In this document: in pieces, positions 15,201-24,000 of the stretch
Position numbering within the stretch: the stretch's first letter is position 1
Layout of the letters: each line of letters starts with the position of its first letter
NCBI GenBank assembly: GCA_013399875.1
Contig: VXAZ01008033.1
Location: forward strand, 307,069 to 371,068
DNA length: 64,000 bases
Direction: 5' to 3'
Origin: Gymnorhina tibicen
Lineage: Eukaryota > Chordata > Aves > Passeriformes > Artamidae
Position numbers and translations under genes: made by a program
The notes under the pieces: model-generated
Databases searched by the model: none
The model's input: only the letters and a program-made list of their open reading frames with translations
What the model was told of the DNA's origin: nothing

Positions 15201-18200
15201 CTGGAGTGAGCATGGAACCACAGATACCTCTTGCCCAAGGGATCCTCACAAGAGGATAATTTTAGATTATGTTTTCCACATGTTTAGAAACTGATAACTG
15301 CTCTCAGTATTAAAAAAAGAACACCACAAAGAGCTCACAGTGCATATTAGATTTGCAATTGCTCTCATTTCAAGAATAAAACAGTATTAAATTCTTACCT
15401 AACCTCTCCTCAGGTGGTATAAAGAGAAGTATAAACTGCAGTTCTGGTAGTAAGATGAAAGCTCTCCTGGACAAAGAACAAACATATTCAGTCTTTCATC
15501 ATTACACCCATCAATGACAGACAGCAGCTAGTTTTTTAATACATAAATTTTTTTCTCCAGTGTCTCTAATCTTCCTTCTTAAGTCCACAAGGCCCAAAAA
15601 TTAAAACATTTCTGACAAACAATATAATGTGAAATTCATCTGGGTAATTTTTACTGGTTTTTCCTACACTATTTCTTTCAAATTTCCCAATCTTTACATT
15701 TCAAACATCCTCTTTTTTACAGCAGTTCCACAGTGGGAAATATTAAAGATACCAGGCCTCTGCTGGCAGATCTCTGACGTGGTATCTGGACAAGACGGCT
15801 TGACTTGACAGCAGGAGAGGGCACATGCTTCACTACAAAAGGCTACACAGGAACTCACCTAACGATTTCTTGGGAACATCCAGCTGCGTATTCTTCCTTT
15901 GCCACAAAGAGATGCACGAACAGCGTGTTCAAAGGCTACGAAATGAGGAATGAAAGTCTACACACCATGCAGCTCATGTTTTTTACATCAGCCCAAATAT
16001 TAGTACGCATACACATTTCCAATATACATGGTCTGCGCTCAAGGAGCAGCTACATATATGTAAGTGACTTCAAAGCATGTGTGGATAAAGTTATGTGATT
16101 AAAGTGATTTATACCATTTTGTGCTTCTGCAACATTTTTTCTTTGTACTCAGTTTACTATTGTTTGACTGCAATATACACTGTATGTTTCATATTAAATA
16201 GTATTAATTCTCGACTAACAACATTCAACCACATTAACACTTAACATGTGTCTGACAAAGGCATTCTTTTTAGGTTTAATAAACCTCAAACCAAAAGCAC
16301 ACATACTCCTCATGATCCTAAAGTTCTTTTTCTTTATAGGTAGTAAGAAAAGTTACAAATTTTAAGATTACATCATTAGACACAAAAATACCAGGCAGGA
16401 ACAGGGCAGTCTAAGAGACACCTTTATCTTGTGCACTTCCAGTTAACCTGGAAAACCCCTGTGCTGGAATGGCAAGGGCTATTAATTCAGCTGTTCCCTG
16501 GCATATTAATTACAAGTGCTGGGTCAATGAAGGTCTGCCTGTAGATAAAAATACTTCTAACAAAAAATATTTTAAATGGAAAACCTGAGATCTTCTGAAC
16601 AGCATAATATTCAATTAAAATGCCACAGCTAGAGTCACCAATAAACCTCAGCAATTTAAGAGCAAGAACAATTTCAATAGAGGCTGTAGTACACGGACCA
16701 GCACCAAGACAACAAGCTATTGTAACAAACATCTAAAGCTATTTCTAAAAATTGGGCTACTTGTTTCTTTGTTTTTAAAAGCAAAGGGAAGAAATGAAAA
16801 CAAAAATTTACTGTCGAGGTCCAAGAGGTCATCAAGCAAACCAGACCTGGACTATAACAGTTTCTGAATAGTGCTGGTAACCAGACAATCCAGTAAAGCA
16901 TCTTCCCTAATTCCATTCTGCACAAGTCAGCTCTCACTTCAGACCCTGAAATGTTTCTGTGCTGTAGGAAAAAGACAGGTCAACTAGACTTCACAGAAAC
17001 CCCATGTTCAGGTGATCTCAGTTTTGAAAAGCACACCTGCATGGATTTAACCTGCAGTTTACCAATGACATCTCAAAGAGTTATACCCAGAAAACGTTCA
17101 GAGCTTCTGCCAATGCAGAAGCATAAAACGCTGAATCTTCTACACCTACTTTAGCAAATAAACTCTACTCTAGAAAAATAAGAGCTCTGCTGTCTGTCAG
17201 TTTCAAGGTATTTTTCACTACTGGTTCTGACCAATAACTTATTTTTCTTGTCTTTTCTCTGTAGGCCCCTGCACCCCGCAGTCAGCTGAGGCTTTGCTGC
17301 ACCAGATCCCGTGGAGCCACCGGATCCCGTGGAGCAGACAGCCCGACGGAGGTCACAGCATAGCGGCTCCCCCGGAGCAGCTGCAGCTGCACCCTGAATG
17401 AATGGGCTGTGCCTGCCCACAAAGTGCCGCTCAAGGGACAAAGAAAGTCCATTACAAGGAAATCACAGGTCCTTTCTGTACGCTCCCTTTGGCTGCAATG
17501 ATTGTGTTTCTTTTAAGAGCACGCATTTTCAAACACAACTGCTGGTTTTGTCAGTTCACCTCCCAGCCATTGCTTAACACCTCAGAAGACTCCGGAGAAC
17601 TGGTGAACAAATGCCCAGAGATAACTGCAGCACTGCCAACACCTTATTACGGCACGTGCTGCCCACCTTTTGAGTGCTTGGGGTTAACATTTTCTGTATT
17701 TTCTCTACAATCACACGATCTAGCTCCCAGCTGGACTCAGTGATGGGGGAGCATTTGAGTCCTAAACTTGTAAGGGCCTGTTTGTAGTCCGTAAATCCTA
17801 CCAGAAATTCACAAGCTTGCCCAAGGAGCCCGAGTGAAAGTTGCCAGCAGGCAAAGCAAAGAGCAGCACAGCACCAAACAAGCTCACTGCAGAACTAAGA
17901 CGCCCATGTCAGCACAAGGGTTTCATAAGGAATCCATCACCTCTGCATCCTGAATGCCTCAAATCCACCAAAAATAGATCGCAGATGCCCACGTGTATTT
18001 TTCACATGTGAACCTTAAAAGAAAACTCAACTAGAATCACACAATTTACTTACAGTGCACTTATTGTTAGTGTAGTTTTCACGCAGGAAGGGTTCCCATT
18101 CACCCTGATCAGTGATATTCCAATTTGGATAGTCCAGAAAGGCAGCATGGGCTATAACCTCATTCTTCTCATTGCAGAGTGTCAAAGCAAGATTTGATAT

Positions 18201-19078
18201 TTCTCTATGAAAACAATTCAATTTTCCACAAGTTGAAGAAACTCCACATAGAAAAGTGACTGATTGTGAATTCAGCATGCCAGAACAGCAAAATTAGCCA
18301 TGTATTAGAGGGCTAGCAAATAAACTCCATTTTTCCCGTATTTTTCCATATTTCCCAGGATCAGGCTTCAATAAAACTTCATGATCCACATCCTAACTTG
18401 GTATTGTTGCTTCAGTTCCAGATATTTGTGTTCTAACATTACAAAAATTCACGTGGATTTTCAAATCCTCAATCATATTAGTAACTTTGAGATGCAAGAC
18501 TTAAACACCCCCTCCTGTTTGTATGTTACTTCACACATCTCTTTTTTTCCCAAAAAGCAGTTATCCGAGACTTTTGCTATTAAGGGGGAAAAAACCTAAG
18601 TGATCCACCAGCATCTGACTGTCACACAACCTGTCTGTTGACAGTTTTATCAGGTACTATTTAATAGCTTCTGAGCTTTTATAAAAGGAAGCTAGCCTAG
18701 AATTAAACCTTGTTCCCCATGGCAGGGACCCAGGTTTGCAGAGTCATGCACATGACAGACATGGAAGCAGATTTTCTTTCCCTTTTTAGAAATGGCACAA
18801 AAAGTCATTATGTCACATCATGTCAAGGCTCAGAATGTTTTCTGCCGTTTTAAATGTAACATATTTGCCCGAAAGGCGATAACCTAAAATACCATTACTT
18901 ACAAAAGGTAAGTGACATCAATCATTCCAAAGAGGTCTTCTGTAAGAGGGCTGAAGAGGCCGATAATGCCTGGGACATCGTGCGACTCTGTCCTTCTGGC
19001 AGTGACCACCTCTGTGTTTCCCCTGGAAGTGGTTACTGTGGCCACCCTCCAGGCCGCACTGAGAACCACGGAGAACAT
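221..19078 (-). CDS. CFAP61: CFAP61, cilia- and flagella-associated protein 61 (5' part, ten coding exons)
   Basis: CFAP61 is an axonemal protein. Its algal counterpart FAP61 belongs to the calmodulin- and spoke-associated complex at the base of radial spokes, and loss in mammals causes sperm-flagellum defects. Ten exons on the minus strand (19078-18903, 18204-18054, 15935-15859, 15466-15399, 14363-14237, 9856-9724, 7733-7580, 3957-3866, 3516-3329, 260-221) join with matching phases into 402 codons without a stop. The product follows remembered human CFAP61 closely, for example AFLDYPNWN, LNTLFVHLFVA, GTAVGFMSLCS, ECFDLGPFHGLC and RPVYRGASNAFCIRLFCI. This is the CFAP61 N-terminal domain, for which an acyltransferase-like (GNAT) fold has been suggested. 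Human CFAP61 is roughly 1,240 aa, so about two thirds, including the FAD/NAD-oxidoreductase-like part, lies beyond the left edge. The start is ATG 19078, because an in-frame TGA sits just upstream at 19123-19121. Confidence 0.95.
261..3328 (-). other. CFAP61: CFAP61 intron 9
   Basis: This is an AT-rich intron with no conserved coding frame on either strand. An AT-rich stretch at about 2080-2260 contains several homeodomain-like TAAT sites, but nothing specific can be claimed. Confidence 0.7.
3329..3516 (-). CDS. CFAP61: CFAP61 coding exon 9 (codons 327-388 plus 2 nt)
   Basis: The exon starts with a variable stretch KDEAVTISQTELLAGDVS and ends with the conserved RPVYRGASNAFCIRLFCINK. The acceptor is TTATTGTTGCAG and the donor GTAAGT, and the final AG begins a split Arg codon. 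Confidence 0.95.
3866..3957 (-). CDS. CFAP61: CFAP61 coding exon 8 (variable acidic linker, codons 296-326)
   Basis: The frame reads KDESNQTSQEPEPVSSQNLE, then HVPGADAAVQ. It is a Glu/Ser/Gln-rich, probably disordered linker between conserved blocks, aligned loosely with human ELQEPVSPDTMENIQG. Phases agree on both sides, the acceptor is CTTTGCTCAG and the donor GTAATG. Confidence is lower than for the other exons because the sequence is weakly conserved. Confidence 0.83.
3958..7579 (-). other. CFAP61: CFAP61 intron 7
   Basis: No exon or known repeat was recognised. There are short poly-A/T runs (for example about 4700-4715 and 4757-4767). A more GC-rich patch at 6380-6760 has open frames on both strands without splice-site support or homology that I recognise. 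Confidence 0.65.
7580..7733 (-). CDS. CFAP61: CFAP61 coding exon 7 (codons 245-295 plus 1 nt)
   Basis: It reads VGGTAVGFMSLCSHVNVS, then ECFDLGPFHGLCKPHPED, nearly the human sequence. The acceptor is TTTTATCTTCCAG. The donor GTATCTGT resembles a U12 site in its first five bases only, and the 3' end of this intron is an ordinary U2 type. Confidence 0.96.
7734..9723 (-). other. CFAP61: CFAP61 intron 6, with a candidate conserved non-coding element
   Basis: No coding exon is seen. The stretch 8640-9500 differs in texture from the rest: balanced composition, no repeats, and dense short motifs typical of enhancers (CATATG, GATTAACC, TTGCGTAACC, TTTATAAAACC, ATGCAAAT). It is described among the findings. 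Confidence 0.5.
9724..9856 (-). CDS. CFAP61: CFAP61 coding exon 6 (codons 200-244)
   Basis: It reads MEDYDDLMLLWAPQSETLKE, then TYGEYLLVDLIES and AAVCE. The T-Y-G-E-Y-x-L block is conserved with human TYGEYFLAELIE. The acceptor is TTTTTTGTAG and the donor GTCAGT; it ends on a codon boundary. Confidence 0.95.
9857..14236 (-). other. CFAP61: CFAP61 intron 5
   Basis: This is the largest CFAP61 intron in the window (about 4.4 kb). It contains a GC-rich island at 10540-10790 with a CTCF-type motif and is otherwise AT-rich. No additional exon fits the phase of the flanking exons. Confidence 0.65.
10684..10697 (-). promoter_or_regulatory. CTCF-type motif in an intronic GC-rich island
   Basis: On the minus strand the bases read CCGCCAGGTGGCGG, matching CCASYAGRKGGCRS at 13 of 14 positions. 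The surrounding 10540-10790 is the only strongly CpG-rich stretch inside the CFAP61 introns. Function is inferred from the motif only. Confidence 0.5.
14237..14363 (-). CDS. CFAP61: CFAP61 coding exon 5 (codons 158-199 plus 2 nt)
   Basis: The frame reads LGMGNVFERMRPVPG, then FTLLACPRHRCHPQLYVRQA. The His/Cys-rich RHRCHPQLYVR segment matches human RHSHYPQLHVR. The acceptor is GTCATTCAG and the donor GTAATG. Confidence 0.94.
15399..15466 (-). CDS. CFAP61: CFAP61 coding exon 4 (codons 135-157 plus 1 nt)
   Basis: The acceptor TTCTTTGTCCAG and donor GTAAGA flank a reading frame RAFILLPELQFILLFIPPEE, aligned with human AVPELHFIFLIVPS. The 68-nt length keeps phase with both neighbours. Confidence 0.93.
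15859..15935 (-). CDS. CFAP61: CFAP61 coding exon 3 (codons 110-134 plus 2 nt)
   Basis: It reads PLNTLFVHLFVAKEEYAAG and then CSQEIV, equivalent to human PLNTLFMHLFVAVDEYSVG. The acceptor is TTTCGTAG and the donor GTGAGT. The last two bases, AG, make Arg with the first base of the next exon. Confidence 0.95.
15936..18053 (-). other. CFAP61: CFAP61 intron 2
   Basis: No exon or recognised repeat is seen. A moderately GC-rich patch at about 17265-17410 carries a short direct repeat of GATCCCGTGGAGC (at about 17307 and 17324) with no obvious function. Confidence 0.6.
18054..18204 (-). CDS. CFAP61: CFAP61 coding exon 2 (codons 59-109)
   Basis: The acceptor TTTTCATAG is followed by A, which completes the split Leu codon, then EISNLALTLCNEKNEV and AHAAFLDYPNWN, one of the most conserved stretches of the family. 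It ends on a codon boundary at TGCACT before GTAAGT. Confidence 0.95.
18903..19078 (-). CDS. CFAP61: CFAP61 first coding exon (codons 1-58 plus 2 nt)
   Basis: It opens with ATG at 19078 (MFSVVLSAAW) and then reads TSRGNTEVVTARRTESHDV, matching the human N-terminus around RGKVEVVHCRRTESQDV. The exon ends at GTCACTTACCTTTT before a GTAAGT donor, splitting a Leu codon. The bird protein has about ten more residues before the conserved part than human. A strong acceptor (TGCATTTCAG) ends at 19237, so the exon probably starts at 19236 with about 158 nt of 5' UTR. Confidence 0.88.
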
Positions 19079-19381
19079 TGCTGCTCCAGCAGCCCCGCTG
19101 TGATCCACTGCCCAACACAGTCACTTCAGGCGGCTTTTCATAAAAACTCCTAAGTGGGGCAGCTCCGATGGATTTCGGTGCCTGGTTCTTGTACAGCTCC
19201 ACACAGATACACGCTGCCGGCACGTACAGTGCACACCTGAAATGCAGCAGGCAATCACCCCTATTGTCTGGATCCCACTGAGGAAGTTAATTGTTTTAAT
19301 AGGCTACAGCTGCTTTTGTATTTATTCATTTGCATGCTAACCAGCTCATCACCAAGAACTTCAAACTCATAGGCCTTCAGT

Positions 19382-19452
19382 GGGAGGCTCAGCTGTGGGC
19401 AGTCAGGGGAAGCAGGCTGGAGGCTCAGCTGCAAACAATCAGGGGAACAACG
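19382..19452. repeat. Two imperfect copies of a 36-bp unit
   Basis: GGAGGCTCAGCTG followed by a TCAGGGGAA block occurs twice with a 36-bp period, upstream of the first CFAP61 coding exon (intron or 5' UTR). The copies have diverged. Confidence 0.6.
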
Positions 19453-20709
19453 TCCTGATTGAACAGCAGTTTCAGGTGAGCTAACTGTATTTTGTCCAAA
19501 ACTGCTCCTCAAATTTCTTTTGAGGTCGACAGCAGGGCTTACATTCCAGAAGGAATTCAAAGTTCCGTGGCTACTCAAAGTTCTACTCCTTCCCTACGCA
19601 GAAGAAAAATGTGGGGGGCGTTTCTGTGGTTCCGCATTCGCAAAATGTGGCAGGCACAACTGATTTATTGATCTGCTCAGCAACTTTAGAACGCACAGGG
19701 GCAGCAGATTCTCAAACCACCTGTGACCATCCCCTCAGCTCTAACACCTTCCAGCTGTGCGTCTGCTCAGCATTGCAGCCTGCTGTGACCCAGCCAACGA
19801 ACAGGCACATGAAATAAAGCGACCAAACTAAAGTGAAAAACCAAAAGAATCGCAGGTTTTTACACCTTTTAAAACGCAGATAAAGTCGTACGCGCTCCTA
19901 CATTTTTCACAGACAAACAAGGCATTCCAGCGCCAGCGCGGGTCCTGTTGACCTGAAGCAAAGGATCTTCTACAAATACGCGTCAATTTCATAAATAAAA
20001 CCAACCACGAACTTGAAAGTGCCATTCATCGACTGAGGTTTAATTAAGATGATTTCAACTGAGGAAAACCGTTTGCCACGTTTCCATAGCCAATTGTTCA
20101 ACTTAATGCAAAAAAACCACACTCCCCTCTCCAGCAGCTCCCCCGAACACTCTCACAGCCCTGAGGGAGCGAAAGCAGCATTTACACAGTAAAAATGTAC
20201 TATTTTCATGAGGAAATGCGCTGTTCCTGCAGCAACTCCTGCATTCCTCCCAGGGAGCAGCATCCCACAGACACCCAGCAGAACACGCAGAGGAAGGCGT
20301 TCCCCTCCCGAACTTCGCGCAGTTCCCTCCCGCCTCCTCACACGAACGCTCTCTTGAAGCGCAAGTGAGATCCCACGCGGGTTTTTTTGGTGTTTGTGGC
20401 TCAAAACGCACCGAACGCGTACGTACCTCGGGCGTGCGAGTCGGGAGGGGTCTCAGGGACTGCGGGACGCTCCTGTGCGGCATCCCCGGTCGCTTGGGGC
20501 GGGGCCGGACCGTGCCCGGGGCGGTGCCGGGGGCGGTACCGTGGGCGGTGCCACGGGGTGGTCACGGGGGCCGGACACCGGGGCTGGACGCCCGCGCTGT
20601 CCATGGACACCCCCGAGACGCCCTCACGGACCCCGGGCGAGAGCGACCCCCTCAGGCACGCGGGACACGCCCTCGCACGCGGACAGACCCACCCCTTCCC
20701 CCCACCGAG

Positions 20710-20724
20710 CCGCCAGGGGGCGCC
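20710..20724 (+). promoter_or_regulatory. CTCF-type motif (CCGCCAGGGGGCGCC)
   Basis: The sequence matches the CTCF core (CC-A/G-CCAGGGGGCGC) at every strongly conserved position. It sits in the middle of the bidirectional promoter, where CTCF could help separate a housekeeping unit (CRNKL1) from a tissue-restricted one (CFAP61). This is a motif match only. Confidence 0.6.
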
Positions 20725-20754
20725 CCGCGGAGCGCGGGAGCGCCGCGCACTCAC

Positions 20755-20940
20755 CCGTCCTGTCCCCAGCGCGGAGCCGAGCGGCCGCGGACGGTCCGAA
20801 GGACGGGGCAGACGGAACAGATGGAACAGACGGACTCACGGACGGAACAGACAGTGCCACGGGCGGAACGGACGGAACAGACAGTCCCACCGCCCGCCCG
20901 CCGCCACCCGGGGACNCCCGCGGCCGCCCGGGGACGCTTC
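20755..20940 (-). other. CFAP61: Candidate non-coding first exon of CFAP61 (3' boundary at donor 20754-20749)
   Basis: On the minus strand a strong donor, GACGG then GTGAGT, would end an exon at 20755. A second donor, GCCCGAG then GTACGT, would end one at 20427. Either could splice to the acceptor ending at 19237 ahead of the first coding exon. The 20755 donor places the transcription start right next to the X-box. The upstream limit given is arbitrary; there is no transcript evidence. Confidence 0.4.
20790..20895 (+). repeat. Imperfect GACGGAACAGA minisatellite in the promoter
   Basis: The motif GACGGAACAGA or close variants recurs at about 20811, 20821, 20840 and 20871. The last two belong to a longer unit of about 31 bp (GACGGAACAGACAGTSCCAC). 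It lies where CFAP61 transcription probably begins. Confidence 0.7.
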
Positions 20941-20943
20941 GCC

Positions 20944-20957
20944 GTCACCGTGGCAAC
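20944..20957. promoter_or_regulatory. RFX X-box (GTCACC GT GGCAAC)
   Basis: Both half-sites fit the X-box consensus GTNRCC, 0-3 bases, RGYAAC without mismatch, with a 2-base spacer. RFX factors bind X-boxes at ciliary gene promoters, often together with FOXJ1. The site is 69 bases upstream of the CRNKL1 ATG and just upstream of the most likely CFAP61 first exon, where a CFAP61 X-box would be expected. Binding is inferred. Confidence 0.75.
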
Positions 20958-21022
20958 GACGCTCGGGCGGTGCTGCGTGAGGTCAGGGGTGCCGGGGCGG
21001 GGCCGGCGCGCAGAGCGGCAGC

Positions 21023-21033
21023 AAGATGGCGTC
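21023..21033 (+). promoter_or_regulatory. YY1-type element over the CRNKL1 start codon
   Basis: AAGATGGCGTC resembles the YY1 element AAGATGGCGGC. This element is common just downstream of transcription starts in housekeeping genes, often overlapping the ATG as here. It suggests that CRNKL1 transcription starts within a few tens of bases upstream and that the 5' UTR is short. Confidence 0.5.
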
Positions 21034-21073
21034 TACGGCGGCCGGCAAGCAGCGCATCCCCAAAGTGGCGAAG
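21026..21073 (+). CDS. CRNKL1: CRNKL1 coding exon 1 (residues 1-16)
   Basis: It encodes [16 protein letters not shown], identical to the human N-terminus of the 687-aa form, and ends on a codon boundary before GTGGGT. The longer human isoform uses an upstream extension; a stop at 20978-20980 prevents simple read-through extension here. Confidence 0.96.
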
Positions 21074-24000
21074 GTGGGTGGCAGGGAGGGCGGCGGGGAC
21101 CCCCCGGAACCCCCCCGGGAACCTCCCCGGGACCCCCGACTGCCCGCTCGCCCCGGGCCGTGGGGTCCCGGCGGATCGCGGCGGGCTGCGGCTCCGCCCG
21201 CGGCCAACCCCGCGCATAGCGAGGCGCCGGGGGAAATTGACCAGCTCGGCGCTGCGTTAGAAAATGCGAGCCGAGCCCCGCTTTCCGCTTGCCCTGCAGG
21301 TGAAAAACAAGGCACCCGCCGAAGTTCAGATCACAGCAGAGCAGCTTCTGAGAGAGGCAAAGGAGAGGGAACTCGAGCTTCTCCCACCGCCTCCGCAGCA
21401 GAAGATCACAGATGTTGAAGAGCTAAACGACTATAAACTCCGGAAGAGGAAGGTATAGTAAAAAAGTTAATCTCGACACTCGCATAAAGCACTAAAATCC
21501 TTCTATTTTTAATTTAAGCAAGACGCAGTCTATATTTCTTGCGAACTTTCCAGGTGGATACCAATTCTTTAAAATCCCTAACTGCTTCAAGCTACCCTTT
21601 ATCAAAACCTATAAGTTACAGAGGTGTCGTTTGACAAAATCTGGTAGCAAACATCATCTCCCCTGTGCCCATGTTCAGAACACTGAAAGGGTAATTGCTT
21701 ACACATTTAATAGGCATTTTCTTCATTACCATCAGCATCTGGCCAGCCGCTATAAAACACCATGAACAAAAAAAAAAAGAAATTACAGTAATCCTGAATC
21801 ATAATTCTTCTTTTAAAAGAATTGCTTTGCTTGTGCAAATTTATCTGTGGTTTCTGTTTAAGGTTTTGCATGGCTTTTTGCTTTGAAAATGCCTATCCAG
21901 GACCAGCAAAATAAGCACATTCCTAACGGGGAGTTTTCCCCTTGATCCTTGCTGACAGGATCAAGGGGAAAATTACCTGGGCCCGCCAAGCACCCTTGAT
22001 CACCCTCCAGGTCCTGCTGGACCTTCCAGGTCTCCCTTGGTTACCTTTTTTCATTGCTTCCGTGGATGTGGTGGCTCATTCCTGCCGTTAGCCGTGTTAA
22101 ACATGATTAGCCACACGTGACATGCTGACAGCAGTCATCCTGGCCACAGCACAAGGCTGGAGATGCCCTCACTGACACCCCCCTAGCACATTTGATGCCA
22201 GCATCTTAAAAACGGGAAGGATAATAATACCTCATATTATATACGGGGTATTATTATAACGGTCCATAAGCCATTTGTGACGTGAATGGTCTGCAGAAGG
22301 ATTTCTTACTTAGAGATGTGATTTTCTCCTCAGACTTTTGAAGATAACATAAGAAAGAACAGGACTGTTATCAGCAACTGGATAAAGTACGCACAATGGG
22401 AGGAAAGCCTGAAGGAAATCCAGAGGTGAGGATGATGTGGCTGCAGGCGTCTCTTGTAAGCCTTTTTAGACACGCGCTGACGTGCACACCAAAGTCTTGG
22501 AGGCACGTTTTACCTGCCCCCTACTCTTGTTTTCCAGAGCCCGTTCCATCTACGAGCGTGCCTTGGATGTGGACTACAGGAACGTCACCCTCTGGCTGAA
22601 ATATGCCGAGATGGAAATGAAGAACCGCCAGGTCAACCATGCCCGGAACATTTGGGACCGGGCCATTACCACCCTGCCCAGGGTGAACCAGTTCTGGTAC
22701 GTAGGCAGAGCAGGGAGCACCCCTTCTAGCCCCAAAGACTGCACGTCATTTGGCTGTTCTGGGATTATGCAGACTGTCCTGTTTCTCCAAGTCTTCAGGC
22801 TAGTCTGAACAAAAGAAGGAAGGCTGACGTTTTGGAGAGGTTTTGTACTTTTTAAAAAATGACAAGAGCATTGGGAGAAAAGGATATTTGTGTGCCTAGA
22901 TGCTGCCAGTCACAGCTGTGTCTACAGGCATTTCTGGGGTGGGAGGAAGTAGGTGAGGGAAACTCAGGGATGCTCTTAGGAAGCGTTCCAGAAATCCCTG
23001 AATTGCCACGTTCGCTGCGTGATTGCAGAAACTCGGTCTCCTTTGCTCAGGTACAAGTATACGTACATGGAGGAGATGCTGGGCAACGTTGCTGGGTCAC
23101 GCCAGGTGTTTGAACGGTGGATGGAGTGGCAGCCAGAGGAGCAAGCCTGGCATTCCTACATCAACTTTGAGCTGAGATACAAGGAGGTGGACAGAGCGCG
23201 AAGCATTTACGAGAGATATATCCTTTTCAGCGCCTTGTGGCTCCTGCCCAGGCTCAGGCCTGCATTCACTATTTCCTTCCCAAGCGTTCCACGTCCAGCA
23301 GTGTCCCTGTGCTCCTTTTCCCTGTGCTGTGCTGGGATTGAGCCACCACCCTGGGAGCCAGCAGGAGGTGTTAAAAGCACGCTTAGGGAAAGCCTGCAGA
23401 TTCAGTGAAGTGGCTGTAGGTCCTGCTGCAGCAGTGTCTATTTAACTGCCCTCATGCGCTCAGCTCTTTTGTAGTCATGGTTTGTTTCAGGTTTCTCCTC
23501 AGATTCTCCCCGACCCTTAGCCCTTTTTAAGTTCTTGGTAAGGCACAAAGCCTTTGCACGCTTAGAGCTGTCAGTGTCTTCTTCCCAGCTGCATTTATTT
23601 TTCCCCTGCCTATACCATCCTGGGGAGTTGCTTGATGTACTCCAGTAGTCTGTGGGAAGAGCACAGCTGGGGATGTGCCGCTCAGGCACGGCTGTTTCTT
23701 TAACGAAAGCTGTACTCGTCCTTGTTCACCCCGACGTGAAGAACTGGATCAAGTATGCGCGCTTCGAGGAGAAGCACAGCTACTTTGCCCACGCGAGGAA
23801 GGTGTACGAGAGGGCCGTGGAGTTCTTCGGGGAAGAGCACATGGATGAGCACTTGTACGTGGCTTTCGCCAAGTTTGAGGAGAACCAGAAAGAAGTAAGA
23901 TCTTCTTGATAATGCATCTGAGTCGTGCCAAGGTTTCTCCTTGAATATCAAAACTGGAGGCCACTTAACATGCACTGCAATGCTTGTAGTTTCCAGCACC

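Larger units (their letters stand above)
20428..21250. promoter_or_regulatory. Bidirectional CpG-island promoter shared by CFAP61 and CRNKL1
   Basis: This stretch is very GC- and CpG-rich and lies between two divergent genes whose start codons are about 1.95 kb apart. It holds GGGGCGGGGCC boxes at 20496-20506 and 20994-21004, a tandem run of GGGGCGGTGCC-like units around 20515-20550, a CTCF-type motif at 20710-20724, an RFX X-box at 20944-20957 and a YY1-type motif at 21023-21033. I see no TATA box near either start, as is usual for CpG-island promoters. One undetermined base (N) is at 20916. Exact transcription starts cannot be read from sequence alone. Confidence 0.85.

Noticed and set aside
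14851..15249. 132-aa minus-strand open frame within CFAP61 intron 4
   Set aside because: Exons 4 and 5 join in phase without it, and its sequence does not resemble CFAP61.
20365..21219. Overlapping 284-288 aa plus-strand open frames across the CpG island
   Set aside because: They arise from GC-rich composition with few stops, are not in the CRNKL1 frame, read through an N, and have no recognisable homology.
23700..23720. An ordinary AG acceptor for CRNKL1 exon 6 (AG at 23708-23709)
   Set aside because: It would begin CTGTACTCG, out of phase with exon 5. Only the AC at 23714-23715 reproduces the conserved RFVLVHP peptide.
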